This document shows positions 44,101-52,367 of a stretch of DNA of 64,000 nucleotides, piece by piece. The notes under the pieces are model-generated. The model saw nothing but the letters and a program-made list of their open reading frames with translations, ran no database searches and was not told the DNA's origin. The stretch lies in assembly GCA_902791215.1 (NCBI GenBank), contig CADAUZ010000001.1:189369-253368 (forward strand). Reading direction: 5' to 3'. The stretch is from Oscillospiraceae bacterium. Lineage in GTDB: Bacteria; Bacillota; Clostridia; Oscillospirales; Oscillospiraceae. The position numbers and the translations under genes were made by a program. The first letter of the stretch is position 1. Each line of letters opens with the position of its first letter.

Positions 44101-46469
44101 GCCTTGCCGGTCTCGAAGTAGGCTTCGATTTCGATGGGAGCCGCAGGCATCTTGAAGTAACCGTAGCGGTTGGCCTCGTTGGTCGCTTCCTCAAACACGG
44201 TAGGATTGGTCTTACCGTCGGTGATTCTGAACTTCACGAAGGAGACACCCTCGGCGCTGTCGTAGCGCAGATCCAGGTATTCGCCTGCGGGGATGGCGCT
44301 CTTGATAGCCTTTATCTTGGAAATCTGCTGAAGAGTCTCCGTGAACTCGGAGGTCTTGCCGTTCCAGGTGATGGAGAAGCTGCAGTCGTTGTAGCTGCCG
44401 GCTGCCATCGGCGTATTGTTCACGAAGAACTTGGCGTAGATTTCAGAAGCCGTCGAGCTGGTGATGACCGGGGTGACGGTGACGCCGCCCTTGGGCATGG
44501 TGAAGTGATAGTAACTGGAGGTGGTGTTCGTACCGTCTACAGTCATTGCCCAGTTATCGCCGCCCTTGGTGACCTTGACCTTGAGGCCGTCGCTGTTGCG
44601 GACCACGTCATAGCTGATCTTGCTGTTGGGGCTGGTGCCGCCGTCCACGAGGCCGACAGGTGCAGCACCGTCCTCGTTGATGGCAACCAGGTAGATCTCT
44701 TTGCCGGTCTCGGCTTCGGTGATGAACTGGCTGGCATCGGTGATGCTCTTGCTGTCAAAGGCATAGACATTGCCGAACTGAGAGGGCATGACCAGGATGT
44801 TGTTGCCCTTACCGGTGAACTCGACCTCGACATCCACATCGAAGGCGGGCATGGTGAAGGTGTTGCTGAACACGTTGACCGCGGCGCCGGTGAGGTGGTT
44901 CTTCACAGACATTTTCAGAGGCTCGTAGCCGGTGTCAGGCTTGGCAACGACAGTGACCTGCGCGCCCTTGGCGGCACGGGTAACGGGGCTGCCGTCGACC
45001 TGGAGGTAGAAGCTGCCGTTGGCAGGATCGTTGACATAGAAGGCGTAGGTCGAGACGGGCTTGAGAACGACTTCCACGTCCACATCCGCGTCAGGCATGA
45101 TGAAGGCCTTGGAGGCGCTCACCGTGAGCTGGATCTTCGTGGAGGAAGAGATCATCTTCTTGTAGGTCGCGTAGACAGAGGAGATCTCATAGTTGGGATC
45201 GGTGCTCTTGATGACGACCGTCGCGCCCTTGACCGCAGCCTGGACGGACACGCCGCCGACGGAGGCCGTGGCCTTGCCGCTGTAGTTGGCAGCGATATTG
45301 ATGTCATGGCCGTTCTTGATGACGGCGTCGACACGCACGTCGCAGCTCGGCATCACAAAGGCGTCGCCCGCAAGCAGGAGATCGGCGGTGCCGTTGGCGT
45401 GCTTGACGGTCAGTCTCTGGATGGCCTTGCCGGAATTGGCCTGGGTCACGATGGTGACCTTCGCGCCGGCGGGAGCCGCGGTAACGGCCTTGTTGTCCAC
45501 GTAGAAGAGCATCTGGCCGTCGGAGGCAGCCATGCCGCTGGAAAGCTTATAGAGCTTGGCAGTGGTGGTCGTGCTCGTGGTGGTCGTGCCGTTGCCGTCG
45601 GTGACGGTGGTGGTCGTCGTCGTGGTGGAGGTGGCGCCGGGGTTGCCGGTGCCGGGCACGGAGACCGTCAGAGGCACGGGGTAGAAGAACTTGCCGCCGG
45701 CCTTGATCGCCGCGAGGTTATCGGTCTGGTTGAGGACCTTGAGCAGACGCTCGTTGGCGTTATAGTTGACGCCCTTGGAGCTCACGATGCCGTAGGCCGT
45801 GTCACTGCCTGCGACGATATGCTCCATGACACCGTAGCAGGTGGTGCCGACAGACGGGGCAACCGGCGTCGGGATGATGAGGGTGTCCCCTGCTCTGACC
45901 CTGTTCCAGTTGGAGATGTTGTTCACCTGCTTGATGAACGGGGAAAAGATGGAGAAGTTGACGCCCAGCGCGTTGCACACGCCGGAGACGGTCTCGCCGT
46001 AGGACATGGTGTAGGGCACCAGGTAGTAGGCAAGCGTGTCGGAGCTCGCTGCCGCGACGGTGGCCGCGGTGTTGAACACGGTGGCATTGCCGACAGTGGC
46101 AGTGCCGGTGACGTTGCTGGTGGTCGCCGTGGTGGAGGCGGCACCGGAGTTATACACGCTGGTGCCGGCGCCGTTGGAGATCAGCAGCGCGTCATAATCG
46201 CTTGCGGGCAGACGCAGCGTTCTGCCGACGGTCAGCTTGTTCCACTGGCCGTCCGTGATGTTGTTGAGGATCATGATCGCGTTCTTGCAGGTGTAGTAAT
46301 TCAACCCCAGACGCTGGCAGATCCTCAGGACAAAGTCGCCCTGCGCCATCGTATACTCGATGACGTTGGCGCCATTGTAGTTGGCTGCGTCGGCAGTGAC
46401 CGTCAGCCCTGAAAACAGGGACATGACCATCAATACCGTAAGCAGCATACTAATGATCCGTTTCTTCAT
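41142..46469 (-). CDS. Giant secreted LysM and InlB-like repeat protein
   Basis: 1775 residues. After a signal peptide (cleavage near ADA) come three LysM-type domains at roughly residues 37-90, 148-200 and 215-270, each with the alternating hydrophobic pattern and N-x-(x)-I/L-x-x-G-x-x-L-x-(V/I)-P end, which bind peptidoglycan. A Thr-rich linker (a long run of ACC/ACG codons, about 272-305) is followed by some 15 or more beta-rich repeats that each end in FTMPA-x-DV-x-V-x-V/A, the InlB B-repeat/bacterial-repeat type. No sortase motif or further anchor is visible. AGGGGGAG precedes the ATG. Likely a long wall-bound adhesin or fibre. Confidence 0.85.
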   Translation of the reverse strand: MKKRIISMLLTVLMVMSLFSGLTVTADAANYNGANVIEYTMAQGDFVLRICQRLGLNYYTCKNAIMILNNITDGQWNKLTVGRTLRLPASDYDALLISNGAGTSVYNSGAASTTATTSNVTGTATVGNATVFNTAATVAAASSDTLAYYLVPYTMSYGETVSGVCNALGVNFSIFSPFIKQVNNISNWNRVRAGDTLIIPTPVAPSVGTTCYGVMEHIVAGSDTAYGIVSSKGVNYNANERLLKVLNQTDNLAAIKAGGKFFYPVPLTVSVPGTGNPGATSTTTTTTTVTDGNGTTTTSTTTTAKLYKLSSGMAASDGQMLFYVDNKAVTAAPAGAKVTIVTQANSGKAIQRLTVKHANGTADLLLAGDAFVMPSCDVRVDAVIKNGHDINIAANYSGKATASVGGVSVQAAVKGATVVIKSTDPNYEISSVYATYKKMISSSTKIQLTVSASKAFIMPDADVDVEVVLKPVSTYAFYVNDPANGSFYLQVDGSPVTRAAKGAQVTVVAKPDTGYEPLKMSVKNHLTGAAVNVFSNTFTMPAFDVDVEVEFTGKGNNILVMPSQFGNVYAFDSKSITDASQFITEAETGKEIYLVAINEDGAAPVGLVDGGTSPNSKISYDVVRNSDGLKVKVTKGGDNWAMTVDGTNTTSSYYHFTMPKGGVTVTPVITSSTASEIYAKFFVNNTPMAAGSYNDCSFSITWNGKTSEFTETLQQISKIKAIKSAIPAGEYLDLRYDSAEGVSFVKFRITDGKTNPTVFEEATNEANRYGYFKMPAAPIEIEAYFETGKAALGPAVITGVGTVTYRNAANTLSINSCDPGETVLISVVPGNGFSFDYQKYADRLIVTRRDNGARVTINPANVVPAQGIYVYSFTMPASGVDVQAIFDAKPFVITMRCVDETGKSLTGLGLWQVAVNMQPGVVDNDPTKTETKFTVAYEDYVTVAMTEAGWSKYDMVSFRVDGQQYTADSLNFFYNFQMIEDRAKDLEIVAVLRPRVANVPSPHRLLATYLPTMGDVEFFLFEGNPVTGGDKGTGYASNIDGVNYYAVMGKDAKGNNIITNARYTSYALAGDYVAVMVNANDSHYTASANDIVISPIQGDADRLVVNGPVPVASIDGDTNNGNGFMLYYFRMPDSDLNISVNFKSQKYAMTVDVRDQAGNKIGGMIDLYVETSVFSDVAADRTFGDISFNQLVTIMPSTRARSENMIVSKVDVKTDPGAQSVYYYDYSATGTGTATGSGPVFYMPASNVTVYITVDTFTPVNVINLQHMLEGGSLVIRSGPAMTDPVLLTVSGNRQVSLNVTEFSVGDDIYVFEVPDAGKAHLGKGDLGITNNGIVYTVANWYAEAGDGTNIWKVKVPAGMMVFTATWGDPEEAPGADNLIYAPASSIIGGTLQFYLEQDTVDYPDLTKPATEYRTDKYLYILATNTVENKKPSEEDIVVLDSDYKRVPVKESKNASLQATAGTNSKWFYLDKNLTEGGIAVSAEFTAPGKSITFTLAAGSPAASLNLGSRAEPLTAGNDVTLTLNARDRITISSGDSTYNMVEVKSQHYNTTLTESTVTYIAPDAIDTVTVRVFSGNPAVTLRTDKDYGSIMLTRQNASKNPTVQETSFKAGDKDIYFFIDEVPGYVVDQVKVIETISGVEHAATANGNGIYSITGITGTGIPDGGIVIGATYKAKTINVTLKVTNADGTAYANKANINVDGTLYSDFENYTTVQVEYGKTITVTAGTDSKFASDGLVSVNFGEKAVTKNTSTTRTYKVPTGDDTLEIRLDATTP

Positions 46470-46619
46470 AGTTGCTCCCCCTAATACCTACCCTTTCGGG
46501 TAAAATGATTACTGCGTTGGATTTTGCTGCGGCAGATAACGTCCGATACGTCTACCGATCATCAGCTGCCCGAATCGCGTGCTTTCAAAAGATTAAAAAA
46601 GTATTACGATTCGGCTATA

Positions 46620-46648
46620 ATATTACAACAACTCGTTCTAAAATGCAA
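46620..46648 (-). promoter_or_regulatory. Promoter of the giant LysM protein
   Basis: Minus-strand TTGCAT (46648-46643) and TAATAT (46625-46620) with 17-base spacing, about 150 bases before the ATG. The stretch 46470-46955 is AT-rich and otherwise gene-free. Confidence 0.6.
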
Positions 46649-46955
46649 GCCCTAAAAACAAAAAATTTTCAAGAAATTTCAAATTCGTTACATCTGTTCC
46701 CGCAATCAGCTCAAAACCGTTGATTTTCAAGGCTTTTCGGGCTTTCGCGTATCGGGCGCCGCGATCAAAAAACGGGCTGCCGGGGCCGTAATCCGCCCCA
46801 TCGTATGACTATAAGACGCACAAAGCCGCGCTTTGTTCCCGGTTTTTCTCTGGGTTTTCAAAAATTTACTGCGCGGACTGAGGACATTCACCGCCCTCCT
46901 GGCTCCCTCTTGTATTTTTTCCCGCCTGATGGTAGACTTGCTTTGAGGTGACGCC

Positions 46956-47621
46956 ATGGACTTACCTATTTTATATAAGGATACTTCCCTCGTCGTCTGC
47001 GTCAAGCCCGCCGGGGTCGATTCCGAGACCGGGATGCCCGCGCTCATTCAGGGGCAGACCGGCGCGCGGGAGGCGCTGTGCGTGCACCGGCTCGACCGGG
47101 ACGTGGGCGGCGTGATGGTCTATGCCCTCGACCGCCGCACGGCCGCCGCGCTCAGCCGTGCGCTCGCGGCCGGCGGCTTTGAGAAGGAATACCTCGCCGT
47201 GGTGCACGGGACGATGGAGGCGGACGCCGCCGAGCTGCGCGACCTGCTGTTTCACGACCGGGCGAACAACAAGAGCTTCGTCGTCCGGAGACCGCGCGCG
47301 GGCGTAAAGGAAGCGGTGCTGGATTACCGGGTGCTCGGGACGCACGGGGACTGTTCCCTGCTGGCCGTGCGCCTGCACACCGGGCGCAGCCACCAGATCC
47401 GTGTGCAGCTTGCCTCCCGCCGCCATCCGCTCCTGGGCGACGCCAAATACGGCAGCCCCCGCCGGGACTGCGGCATCGCGCTCTTTTCCCATCTGCTGGG
47501 CTTTCACCACCCCAAAACGGGCGAGGCGCTGCGCTTCAGTTCTCCGCCGCCGGAGGGGTTCCCGTGGAGTATGTTTGAAACTATTTATTACGGAGGAAAA
47601 CAATGCGATACATCGAAGTGA
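46956..47621 (+). CDS. RluA-family pseudouridine synthase
   Basis: 221 residues. The catalytic motif HRLDRDVGG contains the essential Asp, and the RSHQIRVQLA and HPLLGDAKYG motifs of RluA enzymes follow. It isomerises uridine in rRNA or tRNA; the exact site is unknown. It lacks an S4 domain and is short for the family. GAGG precedes the ATG. The stop overlaps the prmA start by 19 bases, coupling two RNA/ribosome modification genes. Confidence 0.9.
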   Translation: MDLPILYKDTSLVVCVKPAGVDSETGMPALIQGQTGAREALCVHRLDRDVGGVMVYALDRRTAAALSRALAAGGFEKEYLAVVHGTMEADAAELRDLLFHDRANNKSFVVRRPRAGVKEAVLDYRVLGTHGDCSLLAVRLHTGRSHQIRVQLASRRHPLLGDAKYGSPRRDCGIALFSHLLGFHHPKTGEALRFSSPPPEGFPWSMFETIYYGGKQCDTSK

Positions 47622-48529
47622 CCGTAAACACCCCCGCCGACGAGATCGACGCGCGCTGCGAGCAGCTTGCGGCGCTGGGCGCGGGCGGCTTTGTGATCGA
47701 AAACGAGGAAGATTTCAAAAACTTCTTCGAGCACAACCGACAGTACTGGGACTATGTGGACGAGGAGCTGGAGAATAAGTTCCTCGGCGTCAGCCGCATC
47801 AAGTGCTACCTCACCGACGACGGCGAGGGGCTTAAGGTGCTGAAAAAATTCCGCGACGCCTTCCCGGAGCTCTCTACCGCGTTCGTGGAGGACAGCGACT
47901 GGGAGAACAACTGGCGCGAGTACTACAAGCCCATCGAGGTTGGCGAGAAGCTTGTGGTGGTGCCGGAATGGGAGGAGACCCCCGCCGACGGGCGCGTTCC
48001 CCTTGTCCTCGACCCGGGCCTCATCTTCGGCACCGGCAGCCACGCCACCACGCGCATGTGCCTGGCCGCGCTGGAGCAGTACGCGGCGCCCGGCAAGCGG
48101 GTGCTGGACCTCGGCTGCGGCAGCGGCATCCTCGGCATCGGAGCGCTGCTGCTGGGCTGCGACAGCTGTCTCGGCGTGGACATCGACCCCAAGGCCCCGG
48201 ACGTGGTGATGCACAACGCCGCCCTCAACGGCATCGGCCCCGAGCGCATGACGGCCTGGGCGGGAGACATTCTGGGCGACGCGAGTCTGCGCGCGCGCAT
48301 CGGCAGCGGTTATGAGCTGGTGCTTGCCAACATCGTGGCGGATGTGATCATCCCGCTTTCCGCCATTGTGCAGCAGTTCATGAGCAAGGACGGCATTTTC
48401 ATCTGCTCCGGCATCATCGAGAACCGCTGGCCTGAGACCGCCGACGCGCTCAAAGCAAACGGCCTTGAGATCCTCGGCCACCGCTCCGAGGAGGAGTGGC
48501 ACTGCTTCGTGTGCAGGATCAAAGCATAA
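47603..48529 (+). CDS. prmA: Ribosomal protein L11 methyltransferase
   Basis: 308 residues. The N-terminal L11-recognition domain precedes the SAM-binding fold with VLDLGCGSGILGIGAL and the active-site loop LANIVADVI; the LIFGTGSHATTRMCL motif is characteristic of PrmA. It trimethylates ribosomal protein L11. GGAGG lies 6 bases before ATG 47603. The length and motifs are those of a normal PrmA. Confidence 0.95.
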   Translation: MRYIEVTVNTPADEIDARCEQLAALGAGGFVIENEEDFKNFFEHNRQYWDYVDEELENKFLGVSRIKCYLTDDGEGLKVLKKFRDAFPELSTAFVEDSDWENNWREYYKPIEVGEKLVVVPEWEETPADGRVPLVLDPGLIFGTGSHATTRMCLAALEQYAAPGKRVLDLGCGSGILGIGALLLGCDSCLGVDIDPKAPDVVMHNAALNGIGPERMTAWAGDILGDASLRARIGSGYELVLANIVADVIIPLSAIVQQFMSKDGIFICSGIIENRWPETADALKANGLEILGHRSEEEWHCFVCRIKA

Positions 48530-48573
48530 ACAGGCGCAAGACAACAGGAGCCGAGAAAAACCTGATTGCCAGT

Positions 48574-48722
48574 GTAGGGGCCGACGCCCCCGGCGGCCCG
48601 ACAGTAAAAGCTCAATAAACGCATTTATCCCCGGCGAATCCGTAACATTGTACGTTTTCGCCGGGGATTTTTGTTTTGTTTGAATCTGTACCGCGCGGGC
48701 CGCCGAGGGCGTCGGCCCCTAC
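48574..48722. repeat. Inverted-repeat element around the prmA terminator
   Basis: 27-base arms starting GTAGGGGCCGACGCCC (48574-48600) and their complement (48696-48722) differ at one base. They enclose a terminator: ATCCCCGGCGAA pairs with TTCGCCGGGGAT (48627-48668) followed by TTTTTG. Such GTAGGGGC arms are recurring palindromes in bacteria and can fold with the terminator into one long structure. Confidence 0.8.
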
Positions 48723-48790
48723 GATATTCATTTTCCCGAATTCCCGACAAGGGACTTTTTTCACAGCTTTCTTGTGTTTGTATCCCCGTG

Positions 48791-49450
48791 TTACCCGATC
48801 ATAAAGGCTTCGCCCTCACTGGTGTCGGACTGTACGGGGTCTGTGTATTCGACGACGGGCTCGCTTACCGGCTCCTGGGGAGCTGTGGTGTCGCCGCTGC
48901 CAGTATCGCCGCCCGTGTCGCTGCCGCCGCCCATATCGGTATTGATGACGATATCGACGTTGCCGGTGGAGATCACGCCGTTTTCGGCCTGCTCGCCCAG
49001 ACCCTCGTAGCTCTGCGGCTCCTGGGGCGCGGCTTCGGCCTCTCCGTCCTCCTCATAGCCCTCGTAGCCCTCCTCGCCTGCCCATTCCTCCGGCTGCCAG
49101 CTCTGCGGCTGGGCCTGCTGCACCGGCTGGGCGGCCTGCTGCACCGGCTGCTGGACCGCGACGGGCTTCGGTGTTGGGACCGGAGTGGGGCTCGGCGCGG
49201 GCGGCGCCGACGGCAGCACCACCGGCGTCGGGGTCGGCATGGCGGTGGGTCTGGGCGTGGCCCCGACAGGCGCCTGCACGGCGCTCTGCGGCGCGGCGCC
49301 CGACATGGGCATGGAGGTCGACTGCCGCTGCTCGGGGCTGGAAAAGCCTCCCGCGAAGCCGAACACCGGCGAGAAGAGGATCACCGTGACGATCAGCATG
49401 AGGCCCAGCGCCACATTGATGAGCTTTGCAGCCCTGTTCTTTTTTTCCAT
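48791..49450 (-). CDS. Membrane-anchored Pro-rich protein
   Basis: 219 residues. One N-terminal hydrophobic segment (INVALGLMLIVTVILFSPVFGF) acts as signal anchor; the rest is low complexity, with repeated PTPTPVV/PAPSPTPVPTP, Gln-Pro runs (QQPVQQAAQPVQQAQPQ) and an acidic Gly/Glu C-terminus with a Gly-Gly-Gly-Asp/Thr segment. No enzyme domain. Start ATG 49450 with GGGGAG upstream. It begins 20 bases after the transglutaminase-like gene, so the pair is an operon and both products are outside the membrane; a Gln- and Pro-rich protein would be a plausible crosslinking substrate (inference). Confidence 0.75.
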   Translation of the reverse strand: MEKKNRAAKLINVALGLMLIVTVILFSPVFGFAGGFSSPEQRQSTSMPMSGAAPQSAVQAPVGATPRPTAMPTPTPVVLPSAPPAPSPTPVPTPKPVAVQQPVQQAAQPVQQAQPQSWQPEEWAGEEGYEGYEEDGEAEAAPQEPQSYEGLGEQAENGVISTGNVDIVINTDMGGGSDTGGDTGSGDTTAPQEPVSEPVVEYTDPVQSDTSEGEAFMIG

Positions 49451-49470
49451 GATGCGCTCTCCCCTTTCGT

Positions 49471-51972
49471 TCAAGCTCCGAAATATCGTTCCGCCGCGCG
49501 GTTATATAAGTATAATGCTTTGCTCAGGTTCGCCATCGCCTCGCCGCCGCGCTCGATGGCGGTCTTGCAGTAGCCGAGGACGCTGACCGTGATCGTGTAG
49601 GTATTGCTCCCGTCGCTGACGGTGAAGCGGTGGGGTGTGTCCAGCGCGTCGGCGGCGATGTTTTCCACGCTCAGATAATAGGTGCCGTCGCCCTTTGCGG
49701 TAAGCCGGGCGCTCTGCCCGTCGACCTGAAAGCGGTAGCTGTCCGGCGCATAGCCGTTCAGAAAGCGCAGATAGACGCGCAGGCTGTTGTCGGCTTCGAA
49801 CACGACGGAGACCGATGCATCCCGGAAGCCCTCCGGCCGCTGCCCCTCGGCCCGGATGGTCCAGGCGTCGAGGTCGGATGCGCGCACGGCCAGAACCTCA
49901 TCGCGCAGGGTGTCGCCGCGCTTTTTGAAATAGTTCTGCGCCGCGATGCCGTAGTCCTCCAGGGCCTGGGCCAGCCCCCGCATGGCGGCGGTGGAGGCCG
50001 AGGTCTTCATCTGGCGGGCGTATTCCATGGGCGAGAAGAAAAAGCCGTTGGGGTAGGTCTTGCCGTTGGAGGCGCTGATGATCTCGTAGCTGCCGTCGGC
50101 ACGCCGGATGCGCGCCTGGACGGGGGTGTCGATCTGATCGGCGCTGACGGCGCAGTAGAAGCAGGTATAGGCCCCCTCGCGCTTGCCCTCGGACAGGGCC
50201 GTTTGCTGGAAGACCTCGCCGCCGCGGGCAAAGCAGATGCTGCTGCCCTGTTCCGCGATCAGGCTTTCGGGCAGGACAAAGTAGTACTTGATGCGAAGCA
50301 GACCGTCAAAGAGCAGGGAGATCGAGTTGATGACCGTGCTGGAGGTGCTGCCGTAATCCTCGTCTGGGAAGCTGTAGCCTGCGAAGCGGCCGTCGTCAAA
50401 CTCGTCGCCGAGCGTGTGTTTTGCTTTCCAGTTCTCTCTGCCGCGCAGATAGTACTGCCACGCCTCCGGCCCCTTGCCCGCGTCCCAGGTGGCGTCCAGG
50501 GCGTAGTAGCGGCTGCCGTCGGCCTTGGCGATGTTCCATGCGTGGCCCATCTCTTTGCTGGTCACGACGCGCGCGTCCACGCCCAGCTCCAGGCACAGGC
50601 GGTAGAAAGCCACGGAGAAGCCCTGGCAGGCGGCCTTGCCGTTTACAAGGGCGCTGTAGGCGGTGAAGTTCAGGGTGTCGCGGGCCTGCTCAAAGCTCAC
50701 GTGTTCGGTGAGATACCGATACAGGGCGCGGATCTTCTGCTCGTCGGTCTTGCCGGAAAGCTGGAGGCTCTGGAGGATGGTGGCCACGCGGCTGTCCAGC
50801 TCCGCCTCCTGGGCGAGGGTGGTGAAGTACAGCGGCGAGTAGATAAACTGATAGTAATATTCCGCCTTCTCGTCCGACCCCGCGGCGGAGCCGTTGCAGT
50901 TGACGCCGCCGTACTCATAGCGCAGGTAGTCGCCCTCGGTGGGCGCGCCGGTGTGGCGGATGGCCTCCTGGTAGATCATCCAGCACATGTCCCACCAGAT
51001 CTTCTCGGTGGGCTTGATGTGGGTCTTGACACGGATGGAGATCTCCTGCTGGCGCTGGATGAGCGCGCGCTTGAGCGCGGCGCCCGCGGCCTCGGGGGTT
51101 TCGTAGGTGACGGGCGAGCCGCCCGAGACGCTCTCGCCGTCGGTGCCGGCATAGAACACGCCGTTCAGGCGCTGCGAGGGATCAGAGAACACCTCCGCCC
51201 GCAGCCTTGCGAGGCTCTCCTCGGGGCTGACGGAGGGAGTCGGGATATAATCCGGGGAAATAAGGTCGGCGTAGTAGGGATTGACGGCGGTGGCCGAGAA
51301 GCAGCCGCCGACCGTGCCGTCGCTGAGCGCAAGCTCCACCGTCTGCATGCCGTCGGCGGTAACGGCAAAGCTCCCCTGCTGATCGGCTATCGCGCCAGCG
51401 GGGTCGTGGTACCAGTAGCTGTACGCTCCCGGCGGGAGCAGGTAGCTGTCAAAGAGGATCACGCCGGTCAGCATGTCCATCCAGGGCTGCATGACCGCGC
51501 CGTCTGAGTCTGTGACCGTGAGGCCCGCAAAGTCGATGGCCTGCTCGCAGCGGAAAACCACCGGCATGGGCGTGGGCTCCTGCGGCTCCTGCTCGGGCCC
51601 GGCCTCCTGTTCGGGCTCCGGCTGCGTGAGGAAGGCGGGCGCGTCAGACGCGGCGCCCAGGGGGATCTCCACGCTGCCCTCGGAGCCTGTCAGCGGAAGC
51701 ACCGTCACCGGGATGAGAAGCTCCCCGCTTGTAACATCGACCGCATAATAGCTGTAGTTGCCGGGCGCGAGCAGATAGGAGCCGTCCTCGCTCAGGGGCA
51801 GGACGGGGCTGCCATCGGCGTCCAGGAGCATGACGCGCGCCGTGCCGCCCGCCGTAAAGCGCAGACTGACAAGCCCGTCGCCGTACTCCCCTTCCGCAAA
51901 GGCGGAAGCGGGCAACAGGCCCAGAAGCAGGGTCAGCGCCAGCAGCAGCGCGGCAAAGCGTATTCTGTTCAT
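49471..51972 (-). CDS. Secreted transglutaminase-like protein
   Basis: 833 residues with a signal peptide (PASAFA). N-terminal beta-rich regions and a Pro/Glu linker (QPEPEQEAGPEQEPQEPTP) precede a papain-fold transglutaminase core near the middle: NGKAACQGFSVAF (Cys), EMGHAWNIAK (His) and YYALDATWDAG (Asp), a complete triad. The C-terminal part is similar to that of the 1608-residue protein's final domain and ends in a helical region. ATG 51972 is favoured; a GTG at 51993 has no ribosome site. It forms an operon with the Pro/Gln-rich exported protein. Confidence 0.85.
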   Translation of the reverse strand: MNRIRFAALLLALTLLLGLLPASAFAEGEYGDGLVSLRFTAGGTARVMLLDADGSPVLPLSEDGSYLLAPGNYSYYAVDVTSGELLIPVTVLPLTGSEGSVEIPLGAASDAPAFLTQPEPEQEAGPEQEPQEPTPMPVVFRCEQAIDFAGLTVTDSDGAVMQPWMDMLTGVILFDSYLLPPGAYSYWYHDPAGAIADQQGSFAVTADGMQTVELALSDGTVGGCFSATAVNPYYADLISPDYIPTPSVSPEESLARLRAEVFSDPSQRLNGVFYAGTDGESVSGGSPVTYETPEAAGAALKRALIQRQQEISIRVKTHIKPTEKIWWDMCWMIYQEAIRHTGAPTEGDYLRYEYGGVNCNGSAAGSDEKAEYYYQFIYSPLYFTTLAQEAELDSRVATILQSLQLSGKTDEQKIRALYRYLTEHVSFEQARDTLNFTAYSALVNGKAACQGFSVAFYRLCLELGVDARVVTSKEMGHAWNIAKADGSRYYALDATWDAGKGPEAWQYYLRGRENWKAKHTLGDEFDDGRFAGYSFPDEDYGSTSSTVINSISLLFDGLLRIKYYFVLPESLIAEQGSSICFARGGEVFQQTALSEGKREGAYTCFYCAVSADQIDTPVQARIRRADGSYEIISASNGKTYPNGFFFSPMEYARQMKTSASTAAMRGLAQALEDYGIAAQNYFKKRGDTLRDEVLAVRASDLDAWTIRAEGQRPEGFRDASVSVVFEADNSLRVYLRFLNGYAPDSYRFQVDGQSARLTAKGDGTYYLSVENIAADALDTPHRFTVSDGSNTYTITVSVLGYCKTAIERGGEAMANLSKALYLYNRAAERYFGA

Positions 51973-52011
51973 GGCGCGGCCCACCTCGCTCACTGTAGGA
52001 TTGACATAGGA

Positions 52012-52031
52012 AAATTGACATATATCAATTT
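52012..52031. promoter_or_regulatory. Palindrome upstream of the transglutaminase-like gene
   Basis: AAATTGA-CATATA-TCAATTT is a perfect 7-base-arm palindrome about 40 bases before ATG 51972, inside the AT-rich promoter region; a candidate operator. Confidence 0.5.
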
Positions 52032-52095
52032 ACATAATTTGACCTCCCCTATATTACTCATTCAGGCGAAAAATGTCAAGCCTGATAAAACGAAT

Positions 52096-52280
52096 GTGCG
52101 GGGATTTGAATCATCCTCGCAGCCGCCGAGGGCGGCTGTATGTACCAGTCCTCAGACTGGTACATTCCTTTATCCCGTCCCCAAAAGGGACGGGATGCAA
52201 GCAAATCCCCCGCACTGCCGGTATTCCGCCTTCGCCCCATCCCGGGCTGCTTTTCTGTATCCTGTGCGGGGATTTGAATC
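52096..52280. repeat. Second tRNA-T-arm-like hairpin repeat cluster
   Basis: Two identical 17-mers GTGCGGGGATTTGAATC (52096-52112 and 52264-52280) flank an opposite-oriented partial copy (52203-52215). Read on the minus strand they resemble a tRNA T-arm (GATTCAAATCCCC). Between them are three small hairpins and a core, CCTTTATC-stem-GATGCAAGC, that matches the core of the 4877-5006 cluster. No intact tRNA is adjacent. The stretch 52035-52367 holds no gene. Confidence 0.7.
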
Positions 52281-52297
52281 TATATCGCATTACAAAA

Positions 52298-52332
52298 CCT
52301 CCGGTCCGCTTTTCGCGGGCCGGAGGCTTTTT
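52298..52332 (-). terminator. Terminator of the calcium-repeat protein
   Basis: CCTCCGG.CCGC/GCGG.CCGGAGG stem with a 5-base loop, T-tracts on both sides, so it can act in both directions. Confidence 0.75.
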
Positions 52333-52367
52333 CATTCTCGCAGAACGTTCCTGTCGTACTGCCCCGC

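Noticed and set aside
45560..45640. GT/GG-rich simple repeat resembling a satellite or CRISPR
   Set aside because: It encodes the Thr-rich linker of the LysM protein on the minus strand; no regular spacer structure.
49630..51507. 625-codon plus-strand frame opposite the transglutaminase-like gene
   Set aside because: Same reason; the catalytic triad and signal peptide are on the minus strand.
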